Shown here piece by piece: positions 41,875 to 51,170 of a DNA stretch of 64,000 nt (position 1 is the first letter of the stretch; each line of letters opens with the position of its first letter). The position numbers and the translations under genes were made by a program. The stretch lies in assembly GCA_050299175.1 (NCBI GenBank), contig JBNKVM010000064.1, positions 1-64,000 of the forward strand. The letters are read 5' to 3'. The stretch is from JAPHTQ01 sp050299175 (GTDB lineage Bacteria; Pseudomonadota; Gammaproteobacteria; Thiohalomonadales; Thiohalomonadaceae). The notes beneath the pieces were generated by a model. It saw nothing but the letters and a program-made list of their open reading frames with translations, made no database searches and was not told where the DNA came from.

Positions 41875-42165
41875 TCAAGCCCCGTCACACCAGACACGAG
41901 CTGTCTTTGTCACATAAATTCCACCCGTAATGGCCATAAAGACAAGGTCCTGTGGCGTCACGATACTTTGCATCTGCAATACATCCCTATCTCCGCAGAT
42001 TTTACTGACATTAACCCGTCCCGTTCCGATAATTCCCCATATGAAGAAGCTAAATCGTTCTTCATAGCTAGGTGGAGTTTCGAGTTTTTCCTTTGAAGCT
42101 GCTTGGATGGTAATCGTGGAGCATCCTGCAATAAATAGAGACAAAGCCAATATCAATGGTTTCAT
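41875..42165 (-). CDS. Bor/Iss-like outer-membrane lipoprotein
   Basis: This 96-residue lipoprotein has a signal peptide ending LFIAGCST with Cys15 as the lipid site. The mature part fits the Bor/Iss family: FFIWGIIGTGRVNVSKICG, LQMQSIVTPQDLVFMAITGGIYVTKTARVWC, with the two Cys near the ends of the domain as in lambda Bor. It is AT-rich compared with purL. With the next gene it forms a pair of small lipoproteins. No phage genes are nearby. Confidence 0.75.
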   Translation of the reverse strand: MKPLILALSLFIAGCSTITIQAASKEKLETPPSYEERFSFFIWGIIGTGRVNVSKICGDRDVLQMQSIVTPQDLVFMAITGGIYVTKTARVWCDGA

Positions 42166-42186
42166 CTAATATTTCCTTATATTGGA

Positions 42187-42205
42187 GGCCGTGATTGCCA
42201 CGGCC
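42187..42205 (-). terminator. Hairpin downstream of purL
   Basis: GGCCGTG (42187-42193) pairs with CACGGCC (42199-42205) around a 5-base loop, 61 bases after the purL stop and 22 bases before the lipoprotein start. No T-tract follows in the leftward direction, so it may end purL weakly or be a leader structure. Confidence 0.4.
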
Positions 42206-42266
42206 CTCTACTCCCGATACTTTATCTACTAGACGAGTGCGAGCGCAAATTAATAGTGTGAGAGTG

Positions 42267-45200
42267 TTACCCAGCCCACACACGTGCATTACGGAACATC
42301 CGCATCCACGGCCCATCTTCACCCCATTCCTCTGGGTGCCATGAATACTGTACCGCCCGGAACACCCGCTCCGGGTGCGGCATCATGATGGTGAAGCGGC
42401 CGTCCTCACTGCTGAGCCCGGTAATACCAAGCGGAGAACCATTCGGGTTGGCGGGGTAGATTTCAGTCGGGTCGCCATAGTTATCGACATAGCGAAGCGC
42501 GACCTGCTGTGTACGCAGCGCATCTTCAGGGGTGTGTCCAGGACGGAATTCGGCGCGGCCTTCGCCATGCGCCACAGCGATGGGCATACGCGAACCTTCC
42601 ATTCCCTGCAGGAACAGCGATGGCGATTTCATTACCTCAACCATCGCCACCCGTGCCTCGAACTGCTCAGAGAGATTACGTACGAAATGTGGCCATGCAG
42701 AAGCGCCAGGGATCAGGTCGTGCAGGTTGGACATCATCTGACAACCGTTACAGACACCGAGACCGAAACTGTCTTCGCGATTAAAGAAGGCTTCGAACTG
42801 ATCACGGGCCTGTGAATTAAACAGGATCGATTTGGCCCAGCCTTCACCAGCGCCGAGAACGTCACCGTAGGAGAAACCGCCGCAGGCAACCAGACCCTTG
42901 AACGCATCCAGTGCAACGCGACCGCTGATGATGTCACTCATATGCACATCCACCGAATCAAAACCGGCGCGGTCAAAGGCGGCGGCCATTTCGATCTGGC
43001 CGTTTACGCCCTGCTCACGCAGTACTGCGACAGTGGGGCGTACACCTTTGGCAATGAACGGTGCAGCGACATCTTCATCAATGTCGTATGTCAGTTCGGC
43101 AAACATGCCCGGATCGTTAGCATCGAGCAGTCGGTCGTACTCTTCCGTGGCACAATCGGCGTTGTCGCGAAGTGACTGCATACGGAAGGTGGTTTCTGAC
43201 CAGGCACGCTGCAGATCAACACGTGACTCGTCGAGCAACACGTCACTACCATGGCGAATGACGATACGATCATCTTCATTCAACTCACCAATCACAAAAG
43301 CAGTATTTGCCAACTCCATTTCGCGCAGTTCGGAGAGCACCTCGTCGGTGTCTTCGTGACGTACCTGAATGACTGCGCCCAGCTCTTCACTAAACAGCGC
43401 CGCAACCGCATCGTCACCTAACTCGTCCAGTTGCAGGTTCACGCCACAGTGTGCAGCGAAAGCCATCTCGGCGACCGTGGTGAAAAGACCACCGTCGGAT
43501 CGGTCATGGTAGGCGAGCAGTTTGTGTTCGCGGCTCAGTTCCTGCATTGCAGCAAAGAACTGTTTGAATGCCTGCGGGTCATCCAGGTCAGGACCGTGAT
43601 GGCCCAACTCTTTATAAACCTGTGCAAGACAGGAGCCACCGAGGCGGTTACGGCCCTTGCCGAGATCGATCAAGATCAGATCAGTATCGCCCTTATCCGT
43701 TTGTAGTTCCGGGGTCAGGGTGCGACGCACATCGCTCACCGGTGCAAAGGCGGAGATGATCAAGGAGAGTGGCGCGGTAACCGATTTCTCTTGGTTACCG
43801 TCCTGCCATACGGTTTTCATCGACATGGAGTCCTTGCCGACCGGAATGGCGATACCCAACGCGGGGCACAGCTCCATCCCTACTGCTTTTACCGCATCGT
43901 AAAGACCGGCATCTTCACCCGGATGACCCGCGGGAGACATCCAGTTAGCGGAAAGCACAATGTCTTTAATATCGTCGATGGCAGCGGCAGCAATGTTGGT
44001 CAGTGCTTCGCCCACTGCCATGCGCGCGCTGGCGGCATGATCGAGCAACGCCAACGGCGTACGCTCACCCATCGCCATCGCTTCACCGCAGTAGCTATCG
44101 TAACTGCTGGCGGTCACACCGCAGTCGGCCACCGGCACCTGCCACGGACCAACCATCTGATCACGGTTAATCAAACCGGTAACGGTGCGGTCGCCGATAG
44201 TAATAAGGAAGGTCTTGTCGGCAATGGTCGGCAGACGCAGCAAACGATAGGCTGCATCACGAATGTCGATCTTCTTCGTATTGAAATCGTTTTTCTGGAA
44301 AGGTTTGTGCTGCACTTCACGCAGCATCTTCGGCGGCTTGCCCAGCAGCACTTCCATCGGCATATCGATGGGGGTGTTATCGAAATGCCCATCGCCCAAC
44401 ACCAACTGTTGTTCAGCCATGGCCTCGCCGATCACGGCGAAGGGGGCACGCTCGCGTTCGCAGATAGCAGTAAAGCGCTGCATATCTTCCGGCTGAATGG
44501 CCAGCACGTAACGCTCCTGCGCTTCGTTGCACCAAATCTCCATCGGCGACATGCCCGGCTCGTCGTTGGGAATGGCGCGCAGTTCAAAGCGCGCACCGCG
44601 ACCAGCATCGTTAACCAGTTCCGGCATGGCGTTGGAGAGACCACCCGCGCCGACGTCGTGAATGGAAACGATAGGATTGGAATCGCCCAACTGCCAGCAA
44701 CGATCGATTACCTCCTGGCAGCGACGTTCGATCTCCGGGTTACCGCGTTGCACCGAGGCAAAATCGAGATTCTCCGCCGACTCGCCGCTGGCCATCGATG
44801 AGGCCGCGCCACCACCGAGACCGATCAGCATCGCCGGGCCGCCGAGCACCACCAGTTGCGCACCGGGCGGGATAATATTTTTTTCCACGTGTTCAACGCG
44901 GATGTTGCCGAGACCACCAGCGAGCATGATCGGCTTGTGGTAACCACGCACCTCTTCGCCATTGGCACCGCTGACCTTCTCTTCATAGGTACGGAAGTAA
45001 CCGTTGATCGCCGGACGACCGAATTCGTTATTGAAGGCCGCGCCGCCGAGAGGGCCGTCGATCATGATGTCGAGGGCGGAGACGATGCGTCCCGGTTTGC
45101 CGTAGTCGTTCTCCCACGGCTGCTCGAAGCCGGGGATGCGCAGGTTGGAGACAGAAAAACCGGTCAGGCCCGCCTTCGGTTTGGAACCACGTCCAGTCGC

Positions 45201-46160
45201 ACCTTCGTCACGGATCTCGCCGCCGCTACCGGTGGCCGCGCCGGGGAAAGGCGAGATCGCCGTCGGGTGGTTGTGGGTCTCCACCTTCATCCGGATCGCC
45301 ATCGGCTCTTTGTGATAGTTGTACTTGTTGCTACCCGGCTCGGGGAAGAAACGCCCCGCCACCGGCCCTTCGATGACCGCCGAGTTGTCGCTATAGGCGG
45401 AAAGGGTCTTGCCCGGATTCTTCTGGTGGGTATTGCGGATCATGGCAAACAGGGATTTCTCCTGCTCCTGGCCGTCGATGATCCAGTCGGCGTTAAAAAT
45501 TTTGTGACGACAGTGCTCGGAGTTGGCCTGGGCGAACATCATCAGTTCCACATCGGAGGGATTGCGCCCCAGCGCGGTGAAGTTCTCCACCAGATAGTCG
45601 ATCTCGTCGGGGGCCAGTGCCAGACCCCACTCGCTGTTGGCCCGCTCCAGCTCTGCCTTGCCGCCGTCGAGAATATCGACGCTGCGTAGAGGCGTTGGCT
45701 CCTGGGTCAGAAACAGTCCTTCGGCCTCTTCGGCCGAGGTCAGCACCTGTTCGATCATGCGGTCGTGCAGTAGCGCAGCGGCAACCTTCCACTGCTGTTC
45801 GGTAATTTCAACACTGGCACTGAGGTAGTAGGCAATGCCCCGCTCCAGACGACGAATCTTGCTCAGGCCGCAGTTGTGCGCAATGTCGGTGGCCTTGGAG
45901 GCCCACGGAGAGATGGTGCCGACGCGCGGGATCACCAGCAGCATCCGCCCCTGCGGTTCTTCCACTGTGGCACTGGGGCCGTAGCTCAACAGTTTGCCGA
46001 GTGTCTCCTGCTCGTCACCCCCCAGTGCGCGCTCCACATCGGCGAAGTGAAGGTATTCGGCATAGAAGTGTTCAAGTGCCGGGATCGGTTCCTGAAGTGC
46101 AGCCTGGAGTCGGGCGAGACGAAATGGGGAAAGGGCCGGGCTTCCGCGCAGGATCAGCAT
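42267..46160 (-). CDS. purL: Phosphoribosylformylglycinamidine synthase
   Basis: This 1297-residue large-form PurL converts FGAR to FGAM with glutamine and ATP, the fourth step of purine synthesis. The synthase half has GSGGEIRDEGATGRGSKPKAG and PVGKDSMSMKTVW, with a long linker before the glutaminase domain. The glutaminase nucleophile is in GLGVCNGCQMMSNL, and its His and Glu are in MPHPERVFRAVQ. Length and single-chain layout match the proteobacterial type rather than the PurLQS split. It is monocistronic as far as I can see. The start MLILRGSPALSPFRL is typical. Confidence 0.97.
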   Translation of the reverse strand: MLILRGSPALSPFRLARLQAALQEPIPALEHFYAEYLHFADVERALGGDEQETLGKLLSYGPSATVEEPQGRMLLVIPRVGTISPWASKATDIAHNCGLSKIRRLERGIAYYLSASVEITEQQWKVAAALLHDRMIEQVLTSAEEAEGLFLTQEPTPLRSVDILDGGKAELERANSEWGLALAPDEIDYLVENFTALGRNPSDVELMMFAQANSEHCRHKIFNADWIIDGQEQEKSLFAMIRNTHQKNPGKTLSAYSDNSAVIEGPVAGRFFPEPGSNKYNYHKEPMAIRMKVETHNHPTAISPFPGAATGSGGEIRDEGATGRGSKPKAGLTGFSVSNLRIPGFEQPWENDYGKPGRIVSALDIMIDGPLGGAAFNNEFGRPAINGYFRTYEEKVSGANGEEVRGYHKPIMLAGGLGNIRVEHVEKNIIPPGAQLVVLGGPAMLIGLGGGAASSMASGESAENLDFASVQRGNPEIERRCQEVIDRCWQLGDSNPIVSIHDVGAGGLSNAMPELVNDAGRGARFELRAIPNDEPGMSPMEIWCNEAQERYVLAIQPEDMQRFTAICERERAPFAVIGEAMAEQQLVLGDGHFDNTPIDMPMEVLLGKPPKMLREVQHKPFQKNDFNTKKIDIRDAAYRLLRLPTIADKTFLITIGDRTVTGLINRDQMVGPWQVPVADCGVTASSYDSYCGEAMAMGERTPLALLDHAASARMAVGEALTNIAAAAIDDIKDIVLSANWMSPAGHPGEDAGLYDAVKAVGMELCPALGIAIPVGKDSMSMKTVWQDGNQEKSVTAPLSLIISAFAPVSDVRRTLTPELQTDKGDTDLILIDLGKGRNRLGGSCLAQVYKELGHHGPDLDDPQAFKQFFAAMQELSREHKLLAYHDRSDGGLFTTVAEMAFAAHCGVNLQLDELGDDAVAALFSEELGAVIQVRHEDTDEVLSELREMELANTAFVIGELNEDDRIVIRHGSDVLLDESRVDLQRAWSETTFRMQSLRDNADCATEEYDRLLDANDPGMFAELTYDIDEDVAAPFIAKGVRPTVAVLREQGVNGQIEMAAAFDRAGFDSVDVHMSDIISGRVALDAFKGLVACGGFSYGDVLGAGEGWAKSILFNSQARDQFEAFFNREDSFGLGVCNGCQMMSNLHDLIPGASAWPHFVRNLSEQFEARVAMVEVMKSPSLFLQGMEGSRMPIAVAHGEGRAEFRPGHTPEDALRTQQVALRYVDNYGDPTEIYPANPNGSPLGITGLSSEDGRFTIMMPHPERVFRAVQYSWHPEEWGEDGPWMRMFRNARVWAG

Positions 46161-46270
46161 TGGGTCGAGCCTATATCAGTCAGTGATCGGGAGATGTCGG
46201 TCGCTCTCGGCATCCTGCCTCTCGCGACACTAGCACATCCGTGTGCGTCGAATGATACTGGAAGCGGACA

Positions 46271-46299
46271 GGGACATAAACACACAGCACCGTTATAAT
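46271..46299 (+). promoter_or_regulatory. Probable sigma-70 promoter of the RDD gene
   Basis: GGGACA (46271-46276) and a perfect TATAAT (46294-46299) are spaced by 17 bases, 28 bases before the RDD start. The -35 matches four of six bases. It points away from purL. Confidence 0.55.
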
Positions 46300-46327
46300 G
46301 GCCGCCGCTAACCAAATTCTACAAATT

Positions 46328-46771
46328 ATGACCGACCCATCGCCCTTACCTCATTGCAGCCTGCCCCGTCGTCTGGCGGCGATCCTCTACGATACGCTGC
46401 TGCTGCTGGCCATCCTGTTCATCGCCAGCGCCCTCTGGCTACTCCGCAGTGGCGGTCAGAGCACCCCCGGTTTCAACCCTTGGCTCACCCTCTATCTGGT
46501 GATGATCAGCTTCGCCTTCTTCGCCTGGTTCTGGAGCCATGGCGGCCAGACACTGGGGATGCGTGCCTGGCGTATCCGCCTGCAAAACCGCAATCCGGGG
46601 CCGTTCTCTCTGTGGCAACTGGCGCTTCGCTTTATCGTCGCCATCATCTCCTGGCTACCCTTCGGCCTCGGCTTCCTCTGGTCACTGTTCGACAAAGAGC
46701 AACTGACCTGGCACGACCGCTACTCCATGACGGAACTGGTGGTGGTGCCCAAGGGTCGGAAGCAGGCATGA
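46328..46771 (+). CDS. RDD-family membrane protein
   Basis: This 147-residue inner-membrane protein has the RDD pattern: an Arg in the first helix region (PRRLAAILYDTLLLLAILFI), a GGQTLGMRAWRIRLQNR loop, and a C-terminal FDKEQLTWHDRYSMTELV. The family is found in many envelopes and may transport small molecules or Na+. It starts at 46328, 28 bases after the TATAAT box. It overlaps the PHP-containing membrane gene by four bases (ATGA), so the two are probably translated together. Confidence 0.87.
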   Translation: MTDPSPLPHCSLPRRLAAILYDTLLLLAILFIASALWLLRSGGQSTPGFNPWLTLYLVMISFAFFAWFWSHGGQTLGMRAWRIRLQNRNPGPFSLWQLALRFIVAIISWLPFGLGFLWSLFDKEQLTWHDRYSMTELVVVPKGRKQA

Positions 46772-48255
46772 ACCCGATACGGCAAGCACTCACTACCCAC
46801 ACTTTCCGCCTGCTGGCGCTATTTATCCTGTTCCTGACCTTCATGGCGCTGCTGCCGTGGAACCCGCAGGGGCCGTTTGACGCCCGCGACTACAAACTGA
46901 TCGAAGGGGTCAGCCTCAGCTATCCCTGGTGGGGCGTATTGCTGGAGCCGTTCTACGCCCCGGCGCAGATGCTGATGAACGCCCCCGATTTTCGTCTGGC
47001 ACTGATGGTTACCGGCCTGTGGCTGGCAGCCGCGGCCGTTGTTCTGCCTATATGGCTTTCGTTACGCCAGTCACCGCGACCATCTTCCTTACATATTGCC
47101 GGACGAACCAGCGCGACGTTGACCGTCAGTATCCTGCTCTACCTCACCTACGTCATTACCGCAGCGGTGGTCTACTTTCCCGGCTGGAAGCTGGAGGTGG
47201 AAAATCCCGAGTGGCTGGTTGCCGATCTGCAGAGCCACACCCTCGGTTCCCACGATGGACTGGTGACAGCGAAGAAAAGCCTCGGCTGGCACGAGGCACG
47301 CGGTTACGATCTGTTTGCGGTGACCGAACACTATATTGCCGACGGCTCGTTTGCCGCCCGCGATCTGGCCGATAAAACCACAGGGTCACCGGCGGTGATC
47401 CCCGGGGTCGAGATCAACAGCGAGCACGAAGACTTCATTCTCGGTATCGGCCTGAAGAACGGCGACATTCCCAAATATGCCGGCCCCGAAGACACCGCCT
47501 ATTCACGCCGTTTCATGGAAAGTATCCACCAGCAACACAACGGTGCCACCATCGTCCTTTCCTGGGGACTGGAACCGGCACGGGTCAACCAACTGCTCAG
47601 CTACGGTGCCGACGCCTTCGAGATCGTCAATACCGGCCATCCCGATGTCCCGCAAAAACTACGTGACGAATTGCTACGTGCAGAGAAGGAAGACGGTGTG
47701 GTGATGCTCGCTTCCACCGACTGGCACGGCTGGAGCGGTTTCAGTCGCACCTGGACCCTGGTGCATATACCCGACGCTGCGAAACTGAGTAAGGATCAAA
47801 TTGCTGCACGTACCGTGCAGCTTTTACGCGAGCGCAAACAGGACGCCTTCGTCCCGGTTGTCGCCGGTTACATGGGCCCGGTCGCCTGGGTTCGCACGAT
47901 ATTTACGCCACTGTTTGAAACCGTCCGTTACGGCGCCGAACTCTCGGCACCCCGGGTCGTTTCCTGGTGGGTCTGGTTTTTCGCCCTGGCTGGGCTCTAC
48001 GGCTGGTTGCGCCAGAAAGGCTATAGCGTCCCCTCGGTTTTACTCGGTACGACTTCATTGCTTTTATCGCTGACACTGATGCAACGGGGAATGGAACTTC
48101 ACGGCTGGTGGCCGGGCAAAACAACCACGGAATACAGCCTGGAGATCGGCGGGAATGTTTTCTGGCTGGGACTGCTTAGTCTGATACTGGCGCTGTGGTT
48201 TCTACTGCCGCAGGGATGGCGCTGGTATCGACAGAGAAAGGCTGCTTTGAAGTGA
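46768..48255 (+). CDS. Membrane protein with a PHP-like domain
   Basis: This 495-residue protein has about four N-terminal helices, a PHP-like domain and two or three C-terminal helices. PHP motifs are LVADLQSHTLGSHDGLVT, TEHYIADGSFA, VIPGVEINSEHEDFIL and a final STDWHGWSGF, which provide many of the usual His and Asp metal ligands. The motif is spread over about residues 145-340. It probably hydrolyses a phosphate ester at the membrane. The start at 46768 overlaps the RDD stop; a longer frame from 46354 lies inside the RDD gene. The 3' end overlaps the DUF3108 gene by 80 bases, convergent. Confidence 0.8.
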   Translation: MNPIRQALTTHTFRLLALFILFLTFMALLPWNPQGPFDARDYKLIEGVSLSYPWWGVLLEPFYAPAQMLMNAPDFRLALMVTGLWLAAAAVVLPIWLSLRQSPRPSSLHIAGRTSATLTVSILLYLTYVITAAVVYFPGWKLEVENPEWLVADLQSHTLGSHDGLVTAKKSLGWHEARGYDLFAVTEHYIADGSFAARDLADKTTGSPAVIPGVEINSEHEDFILGIGLKNGDIPKYAGPEDTAYSRRFMESIHQQHNGATIVLSWGLEPARVNQLLSYGADAFEIVNTGHPDVPQKLRDELLRAEKEDGVVMLASTDWHGWSGFSRTWTLVHIPDAAKLSKDQIAARTVQLLRERKQDAFVPVVAGYMGPVAWVRTIFTPLFETVRYGAELSAPRVVSWWVWFFALAGLYGWLRQKGYSVPSVLLGTTSLLLSLTLMQRGMELHGWWPGKTTTEYSLEIGGNVFWLGLLSLILALWFLLPQGWRWYRQRKAALK

Positions 48256-48919
48256 TATAACTGGTGGCGATATTGTCGTCTTCGTGCTGCTCGATCTTCA
48301 CCACCAGGAAATCATAATCTTTGGCCAACCACAGGGTGGTGGTGCCTTTCTTCACCACTAAGGTATCCACCGTACCGAAAGTCGTCACCTGCGACTCCTC
48401 ACCGATTACCTGCAACTCGTACTGTTCGACTTTACCCCGTTCAGCGACCGGGTAGACGAACTCGGTTTTATCTTCATACAGCGCATTGCGCATCGCTAAC
48501 TGATAACTCTGTTTATCCTGGGTGCCAGGACGCAGACGCATTGTGGTAGTCTCGCCGTCACGTAACGAGGTAATGCGTTTCTTTTTCCAGTCGAAATCGA
48601 GGCGCTCGCTGACATCCTTGTGGTTACCGGTGTAGTGATAGGTATAACTAACGGGACACGGTTTACCATTTACCAAGTTGACCACACTACGCTCAACTAC
48701 CGTATCACTGGCAAACCATGAGACCAGACCGGTGGTTTTCATCCTGGTTTCCAGCAACCAGTTACCGTTTTGCTGCGGCAGGTAACTTTGGCGCATCTCT
48801 CCGACCTTGAAGCCGTTGTAGTGCACATCGTAGGTCGCGCTATAGGGTTTGGCTGCCTGAGCCGAAATGCTCAGCAGAAAAAGTAACGGTAATACCAAGT
48901 AACGCAATCGCATCGTCAC
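48176..48919 (-). CDS. DUF3108-family exported protein
   Basis: This 247-residue protein has a signal peptide (YLVLPLLFLLSISAQA) and then the DUF3108 pattern: YSATYDVHYNGFKVGEMRQ, a central FASDTVVERSVVNLVNG and a C-terminal YDFLVVKIEQHEDDN strand. It is a common neighbour of lptG or purN in gammaproteobacteria, thought to act in the envelope. It overlaps lptG by four bases (ATGA), so it is the third gene of an lptF-lptG-DUF3108 operon. The last 26 codons overlap the convergent PHP gene. Confidence 0.85.
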   Translation of the reverse strand: MTMRLRYLVLPLLFLLSISAQAAKPYSATYDVHYNGFKVGEMRQSYLPQQNGNWLLETRMKTTGLVSWFASDTVVERSVVNLVNGKPCPVSYTYHYTGNHKDVSERLDFDWKKKRITSLRDGETTTMRLRPGTQDKQSYQLAMRNALYEDKTEFVYPVAERGKVEQYELQVIGEESQVTTFGTVDTLVVKKGTTTLWLAKDYDFLVVKIEQHEDDNIATSYITSKQPFSVDTSAIPAAVETTAPVSD

Positions 48920-49977
48920 ACCACCCGTCGCATCAACCAGAACCAGGCAAGATAGATCAGCATGGTGGGTGTCATCGCGCTCAGTATCGGTGGCACATCG
49001 TAGATCAAACCCATGCGAGAAAAGACTCCGTTGGCGAGATAAAAGAGGATGCCGATCAACACACCGATCATGATCCGCTGGCCGACGCCGACGCTACGGG
49101 TGGAACCGAAAACGAAGGGCAGTGCCAGCAGGATCATGCCACCAGTTGCCAGTGGCATCGCCAGGCGGATCCACAGCGCCACTTCATAGCGTTGTGAGGC
49201 CAGCCCGTTATCCTGTAGATAGCCGACATAGTCATACAGTTCCCAGGCGGCCAGATTTTCCGGGGCAATCGCCGCCAGGTTGATCACGTCAGGGGTCAGG
49301 CTGCTGCGCCACTCCATTCGTTTTTCCCGCGACAATTCGATCCCCTGTTCACCGAACAGCGTCTTGCGCACGTTATGCAAAAACCAGACACCATCAAGGT
49401 ATTCACCGCGAGCCGCGGTATCGATTTCGCTGATGCGCTGGCCCTGCAAGTGATAGAGACTGATACCGTTAGCCTTGCCTTCAGGAGTCAGACGGCGGAT
49501 GGTGATAAAGTTCTCCCCGTCCTTGGCCCACAGACCGTTTTCCGTATTCAGGCTGATGCTCTTGGCCAATGCACGTAGCCGCTGCTGGTTGGCTTCCTTC
49601 TCCAGTTGCGGTGCGATGCCCTCGCCAAGGGCAACGATCACCACAATCATCAGCAGACCTGCCTTGCTCACCGAAAGGGCAATGCGTTTGATCGAAACGC
49701 CGGAGGCGCGCACCACGGTCAGTTCACTGTTACCGGCCAGGGCACCGAGGCCCAGGATTGCCCCGAGCAGCGCCACCATAGGAAAGAGTTCATAAGCCTG
49801 ACGCGGTAACAACATGATGCTGTAGAGCACCGCATTCACCGCACTGTAACTGCCCTTGCCCACGTAACCCATTTCGTTCACCAGGGTGGAGAAGAAATAG
49901 ATGATCAACAGGATGAAGAAGGCCACCAGAGTGTGACCAATTACGGTTCGACCGATGTAGCGATCCAGCAATTTCAT
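48916..49977 (-). CDS. lptG: LPS export permease LptG
   Basis: This 353-residue inner-membrane protein pairs with LptF to extract LPS from the inner membrane, driven by LptB. It has three N-terminal helices (IGHTLVAFFILLIIYFFSTL), a periplasmic beta-jellyroll (about 130-260) and three C-terminal helices (LALPFVFGSTRSVGVGQR). The start at 49977 (MKLLDRYIGRTV) overlaps lptF by four bases; an extended frame to 50265 is in lptF. The last part includes VPPILSAMTPTMLIYLAWFW. Motifs, length and gene order all match. Confidence 0.95.
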   Translation of the reverse strand: MKLLDRYIGRTVIGHTLVAFFILLIIYFFSTLVNEMGYVGKGSYSAVNAVLYSIMLLPRQAYELFPMVALLGAILGLGALAGNSELTVVRASGVSIKRIALSVSKAGLLMIVVIVALGEGIAPQLEKEANQQRLRALAKSISLNTENGLWAKDGENFITIRRLTPEGKANGISLYHLQGQRISEIDTAARGEYLDGVWFLHNVRKTLFGEQGIELSREKRMEWRSSLTPDVINLAAIAPENLAAWELYDYVGYLQDNGLASQRYEVALWIRLAMPLATGGMILLALPFVFGSTRSVGVGQRIMIGVLIGILFYLANGVFSRMGLIYDVPPILSAMTPTMLIYLAWFWLMRRVV

Positions 49978-51062
49978 GCCGCACCACCTTCCACCGACTT
50001 CGGTCCGGGCAGGCGATTTTGTCGCCACAGGATCAACGCCAGCATCACCAACAACAGGCCATGCACCCACCACATACCGAGACTGGCCGGAATCTCCCCC
50101 TTGCCCAGGGAGGAACGGGCCACGGTGAGCAGGTTGTTGTAGACCACATAGATCATGATACCGAGGAATAGTCCGCCGAAACGCCCCTTGCGCGGTGAGG
50201 TCTTGCTCAATGGCACCGCCAGCAGGCCAAGCAGCAAGGCACTGATCGGCATCGCCAGTCGCCACTGTAGCTCTGCCATATCGGCCGAAGTGCCGTTGCG
50301 GATCAGCTCGCCAGTAGCAATGGCATAACGCGGTCGGGTCGAGGCGATTACCGCTCGCTCACGCATCAGGATACCGTACTCCTTGAACTGGATGACGCGA
50401 TATTCGGATTGTCCAGGAGTGCCTTCGTAACGGTAGCCATCGCGCAAAATCAGGTAGCGGGCGCCGCTCTTGTCCAACTGCTCGTAAGCGCTCGCTGCGG
50501 TAACCTGCATATCCCTGTCCTGCTCGCGGAACTGGACGAACACTCCGCCAAGAGTCTTGCTACCCGGCTCCGCACGCTCGGCGTAAATCACCGGGCCACT
50601 ATCATCAAACTGGTTGAACTGGCCGGGGATAATCCCCTCCACCTCGGTGCGTGCGCCGGCCTGATCCAGTAATTGCGAGCTCTGCTCCTCCGACCAGGGA
50701 GCGAACCATAGAGCTAGAAAACCAACAAATAGCGCCACCGCCACGGCGGGAATCACCACCGCTGCAAGCACCTGCTGTGGCCTCACACCACAGGCGGTGA
50801 ACACCACCATCTCGCTATCTTTGTAGAGACGACCAAAGGCAAGCATCACCCCGATAAAGAAGGCTAGCGGCAGGATAAACACCAGATTACCGACACCCTT
50901 CAGGGCAAACAGGGTAAACAGGATCTTCGCCGGGTAGTCCCCTTCGAGGGTCTCAGTAAGCAGGCGAATGAAGGTGCTGCTGAGGAACATCAGGGTGAAC
51001 AGCAGGGCAACCCCGAGAAAATTGAGGCCGACTTCGCGCAGCAGGTAACGGCGCAGGATCAT
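49974..51062 (-). CDS. lptF: LPS export permease LptF
   Basis: This 362-residue partner of LptG starts MILRRYLLREVGLNFLGVALL and has helices in the same 3+3 arrangement around a periplasmic domain. Characteristic segments are LTETLEGDYPAKILFTLFAL, MVVFTACGVRPQQVLAAV and PLSKTSPRKGRFGGLFLGI. Together with LptB, LptC, LptA and LptDE it moves LPS to the cell surface. It is the first gene of its operon and is divergent from pepA, with 108 bases between the two starts. Confidence 0.95.
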   Translation of the reverse strand: MILRRYLLREVGLNFLGVALLFTLMFLSSTFIRLLTETLEGDYPAKILFTLFALKGVGNLVFILPLAFFIGVMLAFGRLYKDSEMVVFTACGVRPQQVLAAVVIPAVAVALFVGFLALWFAPWSEEQSSQLLDQAGARTEVEGIIPGQFNQFDDSGPVIYAERAEPGSKTLGGVFVQFREQDRDMQVTAASAYEQLDKSGARYLILRDGYRYEGTPGQSEYRVIQFKEYGILMRERAVIASTRPRYAIATGELIRNGTSADMAELQWRLAMPISALLLGLLAVPLSKTSPRKGRFGGLFLGIMIYVVYNNLLTVARSSLGKGEIPASLGMWWVHGLLLVMLALILWRQNRLPGPKSVEGGAA

Positions 51063-51170
51063 ACGGGACTAACCCGATTGGAGGCGTTTGAACTCATCAA
51101 GCAGCGTGCCATCATGGCTGATATAATCGATTGCGTTGAAAGTTTACGCGATACCTCTGCAGGAGTCACA

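Noticed and set aside
43791..44801. 336-codon open frame opposite purL
   Set aside because: Antisense to purL motifs, with low-complexity translation and no ribosome site or domain pattern.
49978..50265. N-terminal extension of lptG
   Set aside because: The extra 96 codons lie in the lptF gene, and the LptG family starts with MKLLDRYI-like sequence at 49977.
51122..51127. TATAAT before pepA
   Set aside because: Good -10 hexamer, but no acceptable -35 at normal spacing, so only mentioned in the pepA entry.
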